Assembly (NCBI RefSeq): GCF_026914185.1
Contig: NC_070565.1
Coordinates: forward strand, 6,944,001-7,008,000
DNA from: Puccinia triticina
Lineage: Eukaryota; Basidiomycota; Pucciniomycetes; Pucciniales; Pucciniaceae
Length of the DNA stretch: 64,000 nucleotides
Direction: 5' to 3'
Under the pieces are notes generated by a model. That model was not told where the DNA came from. It made no database searches and saw nothing but the letters and a program-made list of their open reading frames with translations. Shown in pieces: positions 57,846-64,000 of the stretch. Numbering within the stretch: position 1 is the first letter of the stretch; each line of letters opens with the position of its first letter. A program made the translations under genes and the position numbers.

Positions 57846-57860
57846 CGAGACTGTAAATCT
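57846..57860 (-). promoter_or_regulatory. Element H primer-binding site, complementary to a tRNA-Tyr anticodon arm
   Basis: The plus strand reads CGAGACTGTAAATCT. The same 15 bases occur inside the tRNA-Tyr copy at 58802-58857. The element strand (GATTTACAGTCTCG) therefore pairs with the anticodon arm of that tRNA, across the place where eukaryotic tRNA-Tyr genes carry an intron, so the primer would be spliced tRNA. Confidence 0.72.
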
Positions 57861-58620
57861 GAAATTTTTGGAGCAACTGAAATGTTTTCCTTATCTCAAT
57901 AACTTATTGTATTTACATATTTATATTGAGATAAGTGAAAATGAAATCTGAATGGAGAATTTACCTGAAAGCAGCGCGAGTGGGTGCTTTGCTTCTAGGG
58001 ATAATTCTTCTAAGTTGCTTCGTCTGGGTTTGGGCTGAGATGAGAGAGATGACTGTCCGAGGGCGGGTCGATGCAGGAGCCAGTCAACTAAGTAGCCTGG
58101 TCTTATCCTGTCGGTACGGGTTTGGTTTCTTTTGATCTGCTTGTCGCGCATAGGTCGGATCAAGTCAGTCATCTGCTTTTTTATCCTTTCCTGGGTCACA
58201 GGAGTTGGACTACTCACCGGCTGCGGTGCTGGCCGTGATCCTATCGAGTAGGATGGCTGGGGTCTGACTGCCAAGACGGTCTGCGAGGGATCTACGAGAG
58301 TAAAGTTGGTCAGCTTATCTGAGCCATAACTTTATCTCTCCCCGAGCACGTACCCGGAGGCTGAGTCTATTCTTCCTTTCCCCGGTGCGGTTGCCGTTAC
58401 GGTTTCCGTATCTGCAAGTGATCAAGCGGGGCTTGTCAGCTCGAGATTGGGTTAGGTTTTGGGTCTGGACTGCTCGAGGGGTCTTACCTCTTTGCGCAGC
58501 TGGGTCTATGTTTCTGGCTAACCGCGCGAGCTTCCTTTGCGGTTGCTGCGGGTGGTCTGGGCTTGGCCGCACCAGCTTCCTTAGCGGTTGCTGGGGGTGT
58601 TCTGGTCCTGTATTCTTACA
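57860..58620 (-). repeat. 5' LTR of element H
   Basis: It is 761 bp, matching 47442-48203 except for one T in a T run. ACTTC and the internal part of E follow. Confidence 0.93.
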
Positions 58621-58801
58621 ACTTCTAGTCTTCCAGTTCTCCACGAAATCCACAAAGCGCCTACTGCGCCTGAGCCAAAATGCCTGAGAGACGAAAAGGA
58701 AAAGAAGATCCGGGGGAAAGAGCACCCGAGCAGGAACCAGCAAAGATCAATGATAGGAATCAAAAGAGAGAGCGCCTCAACCGCTGATTGTCTTGAAATC
58801 C

Positions 58802-58857
58802 ATAAGGGCGAGACTGTAAATCTTGAGGTCGCTGGTTCAATCCCGGCTCGGGGGACC
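58802..58857 (-). promoter_or_regulatory. Element E primer-binding site: about 55 nt of tRNA-Tyr including CCA
   Basis: On the plus strand this stretch reads as the 3' two thirds of a tRNA-Tyr. It has an anticodon arm with loop CTGTAAA (anticodon GTA) and a paired 5-base stem, variable loop AGGTC, T arm GCTGG-TTCAATC-CCGGC, acceptor strand TCGGGGG, discriminator A and CCA. The CCA ends two bases from E's 5' LTR, exactly where the primer-binding site belongs (element strand TGGTCCCCCGAGCCGGGA). No matching 5' half (acceptor, D arm) is present, so it is not a tRNA gene. Normal sites use about 18 nt; this one is about three times longer. Confidence 0.78.
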
Positions 58858-58860
58858 AAA

Positions 58861-59582
58861 TATGGAACTCCTACCGTGCCAGGCAGTAGGCAGAGCGTCG
58901 AGGGGATGGGTGCTGTTGAGGCTGCCCTCGTGGTGGTCTGGCAAATGAGATGAGGATTGGAAAGTGATAGCGTTGGGGGGGGATTTCTGAGAGACAACGG
59001 GGATGGAATACCGTCGGCAGTGGTTGGTTTGTTGAGGATCAGATGATGATGAGGGATCAGGATCAGGGATAAAGGATCAGGAATAGTGCTGGGGATACTG
59101 CCAGTGGATCAAAAATTGATGGAAAATCTTGTGGATCAGAGCAAGTCCCATGCCGTCCCATCCTCCAAGTTCGAACTCAAACTTGGACTCTGAGGAGTGA
59201 CATGTCACAGGACATGTCATCACATCCCTAACTACAAAACAAAACCACAAGGAAAGAAAAGAAAACAAAACTCAACAAACAACAAGCAGAAGAAAAGAAT
59301 AAAAAAAGCTTAAAGAGGAAACCAAACAGGATAAAGTGAAGAAATAAAACATCATAATAAACCCACATAGTACATGTGTTAGGAACAAGAAAGGAAAAGA
59401 GAAACTGGGAGGGATCCAGAATCTTGAGGCTGTGAGAAAGTGAGGGAAGGGATCATCTTGAGGATGAATCTTGAGGGATCTTGAGAATCTTATGGCTGAA
59501 GGGTCTTGCTGGTGAGATTGCTGATCTTTCTGACTTGATGATTTTGATGCTCTTGTGGGCCTCTACCGGTATGACCACCACA
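58861..59582 (-). repeat. 5' LTR of element E
   Basis: It is 722 bp, matching the interrupted copy at 40214-41924 with a few differences. The duplication CCAA follows at 59583. Confidence 0.9.
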
Positions 59583-59616
59583 CCAAGGACTGGAACTTCT
59601 AGCGCGGATGACATAA

Positions 59617-60633
59617 ACAGCCCTGGAGACAAAACTAAGGATAGCTACGCCGCAAGGATCACACCAATTTGGGGGTGGTTACTCCACCCATTTCCACTAA
59701 AAATTCTTGTTACATTTTTCCTTTATTTCTTCATCTAGATATACCTTTTCATTGTCACGTTATTTCGTGGAAAATTACTATAAAATCAAACAAGAAAAAC
59801 AGCATAAAATTCACTAAAGAAATATAAATCAATCAAATCTTATTTCTGCCTCACTTGTTCATAGCTTTTCTATTCTTCAAACTCATCTCAATTTTTTACA
59901 CCAGAAGAAAAATCAAACATACAAAAAAATCTGCACAAAAACCAATCAACTTGCCACGTCACAGTCTTCTTTTGCCTTTCCCTGTTTTCTTTCTCCTCTC
60001 TTTGTCACACCTCACTCAAGGTTGGATGACGGGGACATCATCTAATTTGGGGGTGGATGTGGTGAGCCTAATCAAAACCTTATTACATCACTCAGACACT
60101 CACCAGGAAGGAATCACCGCCCAACACCTCATAGAAATCACTCTGGTACATGTAATCCACGCCCACAGACACTTCATAGTAGCCTAGAATCATCTCTACA
60201 AGGCGCCTCAACTTCTCAGTATTCACTTTCATGGATGGCCCTCCACAATGGGTAATAAAATATGTACAAAATCAGGTTCAAAGTGGGAGAAAGTCCACCA
60301 TCAAACAGAACCAGACTAATAGGAAGGACCCTGAGTGCTCACTAGAATTAACCCCTCTATATTTCAGCAAGGCGTAACTCTTTCTCAGATGCATGGCGGC
60401 TGATGCGCCATGGTTATTGTTTCCTCTTATGTCATTCCAAGCCATGTAGTAGATGCCTTGTTGGTTTGTTGCCTTGTCACCTTGTTGGAGGCTTTTTGTA
60501 CCCTGTTCCCATCTTTCTCTGTTCTTTAAGAGTCCATACTCTTATTCTTGTCCCATATTACTCTCCCAACCTGAGAGGCAGCTTTTCACGCAATCATCTC
60601 TCTCTAAGCTCTATTCCCCCAAAGAGTAGTTCC
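59617..60633. other. A/T-rich region with two LTR-like purine tracts
   Basis: This follows the stop of the split RRM-like gene. AATTTGGGGGTGG occurs at 59670-59682 and again at 60042-60054; the second is followed by ATGTGGTGAGCC, which looks like a polypurine tract plus LTR start. I could not find a matching LTR end or a second copy, so no element is called. Short open frames here have no recognisable similarity. Confidence 0.35.
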
Positions 60634-60900
60634 ACACCGGACTGGTCCACGTTTGTTAAAACAATCTCGCAGCCTCGTGGAGCCGACCAGAAACACTTCG
60701 TGAAGATGCAAGAAGCACGCCGGAAAGACGTTGAACGAGCTTTTGGCGCGCTTCAATCTTGATTTGCTATTGTTTCTCAGACGGCTCGAGGCTGGAAACA
60801 CCACAACCTTACCAACATAATGAAGTGTTGTATTATCCTCCACAACATGATAGTGGAAGACAAGCGAGATTCTTATTTAGTTTACCCCTTCGATAAAAAA
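60634..60900 (+). pseudogene. Harbinger-type transposase C-terminal fragment
   Basis: The frame reads P-D-W-S-T-F-V-K-T-I, then Q-E-A-R-R-K-D-V-E-R-A-F-G-A-L-Q-S, a TGA at 60760-60762, F-A-I-V and C-I-I-L-H-N-M-I-V-E-D. The R-K-D-V-E-R-A-F-G-x-L-Q and I-L-H-N-M-I-x-E-D blocks are typical of the DDE transposase (HARBI1-like). The catalytic N-terminal part is missing. The TGA replaces an Arg codon by C-to-T in TCG context. It is not functional. Confidence 0.8.
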
Positions 60901-61283
60901 TCTGTCCGCTGTTATTACTTCAGTTGAGGTTGTAAGAAATGGTCGGATCTCTTTTTCTGAGTTCATTGAAAACTTCCATTCAATGAAGGATGCTGCGACC
61001 CATTTTCAACTACGCGCAGACCTCATCAAGCATCAGTGGGAGGTCAAAGGTCGCCAAGAGGAGAATGAAGGCTAGATTTCTCTCCACTCTCAAGCATAGC
61101 AATGAACGTAGAAATATAAACGTTTTTTTTTTTTGAAAAATTTGAGTCTCACTTGTCCGGGAAATGCAACTTGTTCACGGAGAATTGAAATGAAAGAACT
61201 GCAAATTTCTTTTCTATTCAATGCGTTTTAGCTACAATGAAAAAAAGGAAACAATAATGACTGAGTGATAAAAAAGTGATTGG

Positions 61284-62360
61284 TCATTGATTGCTTGATT
61301 TGCCTCGCAGAGTGTTGAGGATTTCCTTTCTCTTCAATTGAAATAATTCCCTTTGATTGTTGTCAAGACCAGAGAGATCCTGGTTCATGATTGAAATTTG
61401 GGATACTGTTTCTGCGTTCTGAGCAAGGATTTGGAGCGACTGAGAATCTTCTTTGAGAATTTCATTTTGCTGTTTGGAAATCTCGTTTGACCGTTTCAAT
61501 TCAGCGGCGATCTCGGAATGAGCCTCAACTACACCATCTTTCCAAGCATTATTGTTTCCTGTTAGTTGGTGGATGAACTTGGTTTTCTTCTTTCCAATAG
61601 GTCGCTCGATGATAGTTGGGTTTGTGGCAGTACCTTCAAAATCAGTGAGAGGTTCAGACAGAGCCGGTGTTGATCCGAGTGCATTTGACTGAGGTGCTTT
61701 GCTACTTGGGCTTCTGGCTCTTTTTTGTTTAGCATTCTCAGACTTATTATCGTTATCGATACAGTAAGCACTCCATTTGGGACTTTTGACAAGGAGGTTG
61801 TAGCAGCGCAAGTGTTTAAAGTGACTTTTCTGGTCCTCGGAGAACAGGCGGAGAGCTCTATTCAACTGGTCCTCTGCAGATGCGCCACTTTGGTTGAAAT
61901 TCTTGACATGTTGGACAAAACCACGGAACTTGTTGATCGGAGGTTGTAAGTTGTTGCACCATCTTTTCTTCAAGCTGCTGAGAGGTAGAACCTGTATTGG
62001 TTTAGTTTCATGGTACACCTTTGAAATCGGTTCCCAGAAGGTGTTCCCGTCTTGATTTGTTCCAATAGCGGGGTCTTTGGATACCTGAACCCAGGCTCAA
62101 CAGAGCTCCAAGTCTTCTGGTTTGGTATAGTTTGGAGCTTTATTTTTTTCCGCTGGCTTCACAACTTCAATTTCGCGAGGGGAGCCAGGTGGAACAATAT
62201 CATCTATGAATTTGAAAGAACAAGGAAAAGGTAAGCTGTCAGTGGCATCATTTACAAGAGCTTGAGAGGATGCAAGAAAAAAAATACCAAGGTTGTTGTT
62301 TTCATTCTCCTCATCATCATCATCACTTGATGGTTGAGCAGCTTTTTTCTTCCTCGGCAT
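61284..62360 (-). pseudogene. Harbinger Myb/NAM-like partner protein
   Basis: From ATG 62360 (M-P-R-K-K-K-A-A-Q) the frame has an acidic stretch. It then has Y-T-K-P-E-D-L-E-L-C, a TGA at 62097-62099, A-W-V-Q-V-S-K-D-P-A-I-G-T and F-W-E-P-I, and runs on to the stop at 61284. The later part, F-K-H-L-R-C-Y-N-L-L, S-P-K-W and R-P-I-G-K-K-K, matches the NAM-associated C-terminal type domain seen in such proteins. A long helical tail follows. It would bind the transposon ends beside the transposase. The stop is again CGA to TGA in TCG context and is the only visible break. Confidence 0.72.
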
Positions 62361-62685
62361 TTTGTGTAACCTGATTTATTTTTGTCTTTTGGGTGATTGT
62401 TTGAGCGGTGGTGTGTTTGAGGCAGTTGATATGAGTTGGCGATATCGGGGGTGGAGGCGGAAAAGTTGGGTGCAGTATCACAGCAAAGTGCTGTGATATG
62501 TAAGACAAGAGGAGCTATGTGAGGTGCTATAGTATCCTAAATCTGGTCTCGGTTTAGCTCCCGGGAGAGGTTTCCCTACTTTAGGTTAGCCTTTAGCGCC
62601 TCCGGTGGAGGAGATAAATTGGATCTGGGGAGCTAAATTTGGTTTAGTCCCTCGATTTAGCTCCCGCGGTGAGATGCTCTTATGT

Positions 62686-62869
62686 CCTGGAAGAATTGGA
62701 TGGGAAAGAACTTCACCAAAACTATGCAGCATCTCATATCAAGCGGTTCTATCCTTGAGGATGACCTCTGGATCAAATCATTGAAGATGAACAGGACCCT
62801 GAACTCAACAGTCAAGATGAAGACAGTCATCACTCTTCTGATGAAGAAAACCCTGTTTCTTCTGATTGA
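62686..62869 (+). pseudogene. Element X: end of Ty3 pol
   Basis: This is the last codons of a Ty3 pol: Y-V-L-E-E-L-D-G-K-E-L, A-A-S-H-I-K-R-F-Y-P, then TGA at 62756-62758 and 62762-62764 where B and C have Arg codons, then an acidic tail ending near 62869. It aligns with the end of B's pol (12115 onwards). The upstream part is cut off by the Harbinger remnant. Confidence 0.85.
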
Positions 62870-63490
62870 GCATTACCTCCTGGGCATGAGACTAAACTGT
62901 TCAATCTCAACTGTCAATAATTAAACTGGTTAAATTCTTTATACTTCAAATGTCAAGCACAAACTTTAAAAACACTCAAAAATTAATCCAAAATCAGCAT
63001 TAAAACACTTCAACAACTTCAAATTCCAGCAAATCACTTCAAAAATCAACACATAAATCAAACAGACAAAAAACTCACTGGTTTCAAATTTTTTTAAGTT
63101 GGGGGAGGTGTTCTCACTTCTCTCAAATTCCTCAGATTGGTACTCTGAGCTCAATTTTCTCTCTTATTCTCACCCTCTCTCAAGATTCCCATTCTCACTT
63201 TGGAGGTTGGGGACAACCTATTTAAAGTTGGGGGAGGGGGTTGGGGCTACTTTAACTAATAACTAACAGTAAGATAGACTAAAAGACAAAAAATTTTAAG
63301 TTTTTTTTAACTATAAAGATTTTTTTAGGTTTTATATTATTTGGCAATGTTTTTGGATTTTGGTGGAAATTTTACCCCTGAGAAGTGTTTGTCCATCGGT
63401 ATCAAGGCGTGGAAGGCTAGCAGAATAATGACAGGAAAAAAGTTAGAAGAAGTCACACACATGGAAAACAAATAACGAAAAAGGTACAGA
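62870..63490. other. Element X spacer with paired purine tracts
   Basis: AAGTTGGGGGAGG occurs near 63095 and AAAGTTGGGGGAGGGGG near 63224, the latter preceded by GGGGACAACC as in B and C. The rest is A/T-rich. No gene is seen. Confidence 0.6.
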
Positions 63491-63963
63491 TCAAACGGTG
63501 TGGCGAGTCATGGTGCAATAACAGCGGGTTATGAAGCGGAAGAGGCTGACTCGGCTAGCGCGTTCTTTGGCATTGGCGGTGGGGAAACGTTGGAAGTGGT
63601 GCACCAAGGCAGACATGATGGATTGGTAAAGATTGTCGATGTACTGAGGAACAAACATGTAGCGGTTGAACAACTCGGGAGCGGATCGAAGGTCTAGAAG
63701 GGAGACAACTTGGTCTTGAGTCAAGTGATGAAAGTCGGCCGGATCATAGAATCCCGGGGGATTCGGGGAAGGGACACAAGTTTGTGGAGTCAGGAAGTCT
63801 TCCGCGGTGGCGACGGAACTCGCAGAGTAGACGGCAGCAGAGCGACTAGGATATAAGGAAGTAACGTTACTCCCACTAGTGGGAGTAGTGGGTGGATTAC
63901 TAGCAAGAGCTGGGGGAAGTTGAGGCATGGCATCGATGATGGCTTGGTTGTTCATCATGAACT
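63491..63963 (-). CDS. Element X antisense gene, last exon
   Basis: On the minus strand an intron end (pyrimidine-rich, ending TTTTTTATAG, 63964 onwards) precedes TTC ATG ATG AAC. The exon then runs about 157 codons to the stop at 63491. It has a Pro/Ser/Thr-rich linker and the C-terminal domain L-T-Q-D-Q-V-V-S-L-L, V-H-H-F-Q-R-F-P and R-V-S-L-F-R-F, comparable to B and C. The exon starts with a Phe codon, as does the last exon of B, suggesting the same intron position. Upstream exons lie beyond the window. Confidence 0.65.
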
Positions 63964-64000
63964 ATAAAAAACAAAAATAAAACCAGACCTCAGCTTAAAA

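Larger units (their letters stand above)
47442..58620 (-). mobile_element. Ty1/copia element H, carrying copia element I
   Basis: It has LTRs at 47442-48203 (762 bp) and 57860-58620 (761 bp, one base fewer in a T run) that otherwise look identical. The duplication is ACTTC (47437-47441, 58621-58625). Gag-pol on the minus strand is open once element I is removed. It is closely related to element D in protein sequence. Confidence 0.94.
40214..59582 (-). mobile_element. Ty3-like gag-only element E, carrying F, G, H and I
   Basis: The 722-bp LTRs (left copy counted without its inserted solo LTR) lie at 40214-41924 and 58861-59582. The duplication is CCAA (40210-40213, 59583-59586). A polypurine tract abuts the left LTR (complement at 41925) and a tRNA-Tyr primer-binding site lies two bases from the right LTR. 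Without the nested elements G and H the internal part is only about 2.45 kb (58860-58626, 47441-45844, 42545-41925). It encodes a Gag-like zinc knuckle but no protease, RT or integrase. It must have moved using enzymes of another element. Confidence 0.85.
60634..62685. mobile_element. PIF/Harbinger DNA transposon remnant
   Basis: Two genes face each other, the order usual for this superfamily: a transposase C-terminus (plus, 60634-60900) and a Myb/NAM-like partner (minus, 62360-61284). At the right end 62640-62685 holds repeated GCTAAAT / TTTAGCTC blocks and ends GGTGAGATGCTC-TTA. TTA would fit the 3-bp target duplication of Harbinger elements, and the next bases are pol of element X. I could not find the left terminal repeat, so the left boundary is only the start of recognisable coding sequence. 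Confidence 0.6.

Noticed and set aside
58707..58770. A short plus-strand gene (M-P-E-R-R-K-G-K) in E
   Set aside because: It is about 35 codons and highly charged, runs opposite to the element and lies next to the PBS; there is no support.
58802..58857. A tRNA-Tyr gene
   Set aside because: The 5' half is missing, there is no intron, the encoded CCA is present and it lies two bases from an LTR; a primer-binding site explains all of this.
58861..59582. A solo LTR of the E family
   Set aside because: Its left flank does not match CCAA exactly, while 40210-40213 does, and PBS and polypurine tract lie on the inner sides of 58861 and 41924. Removing the whole of 40214-59586 also restores a frame.

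Overview
This is a eukaryotic, almost certainly fungal, window dominated by transposable elements. Short (about 60-80 nt) GT-AG introns, the Ty3/gypsy and Ty1/copia families present and a TpCpG-context stop-codon signature all fit a basidiomycete of the rust lineage (Pucciniales); that placement is inference, since no marker gene is present. I found no prokaryotic features, rRNA or functional tRNA gene.

Layout. 1-2810 is a satellite array of about 173-bp units that reverses orientation near 1386, making a large inverted repeat. From 3441 to about 39400 an old Ty3/gypsy element (A, plus strand) is split by two younger complete Ty3 elements, B (3956-16272, plus) and C (18307-35729, minus), and by solo LTRs at 17432-18155 and 38119-39152. 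B carries a solo LTR in its gag (6589-7525). C carries a Ty1/copia element, D (26090-32058, minus). At 39911 a small possibly host gene with an RRM-like fold begins; its last codons lie at 59587-59616, because a gag-only Ty3-like element, E (40214-59582, minus), inserted in it. E contains a solo LTR (40295-41279), a gag-only LTR element G (42546-45838, plus) and a copia element H (47442-58620, minus). H contains an apparently intact copia element I (48858-54235, plus) with matching LTRs. To the right are remains of a PIF/Harbinger DNA transposon (60634-62685) and the 3' part of another Ty3 element, X (62686 to the window end).

The nesting was solved by reading across each junction: removing an element plus one copy of its target duplication restores the interrupted reading frame at nearly every site. 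The Ty3-type insertions made 4-bp duplications, mostly of the form S-C-G-S (GCGC, CCGC, GCGG, CCGG). The copia and G insertions made 5-bp A/T-rich duplications.

The most unusual signal is an extra gene in the Ty3 elements. Between pol and the 3' LTR each of A, B, C and X has an open reading frame on the opposite strand. In B and C it is split by three and four short GT-AG introns, all in phase 0, and B, C and X share a C-terminal domain of about 85 residues. Antisense introns survive retrotransposition, because they are not spliced out of the sense genomic RNA. Other notable signals are copia primer-binding sites complementary to tRNA anticodon arms (Tyr for D and H, Asn for I), a primer-binding site in E that matches about 55 nt of tRNA-Tyr including CCA, two pol-less gag-only LTR elements, and U3 motifs shared between LTR families.
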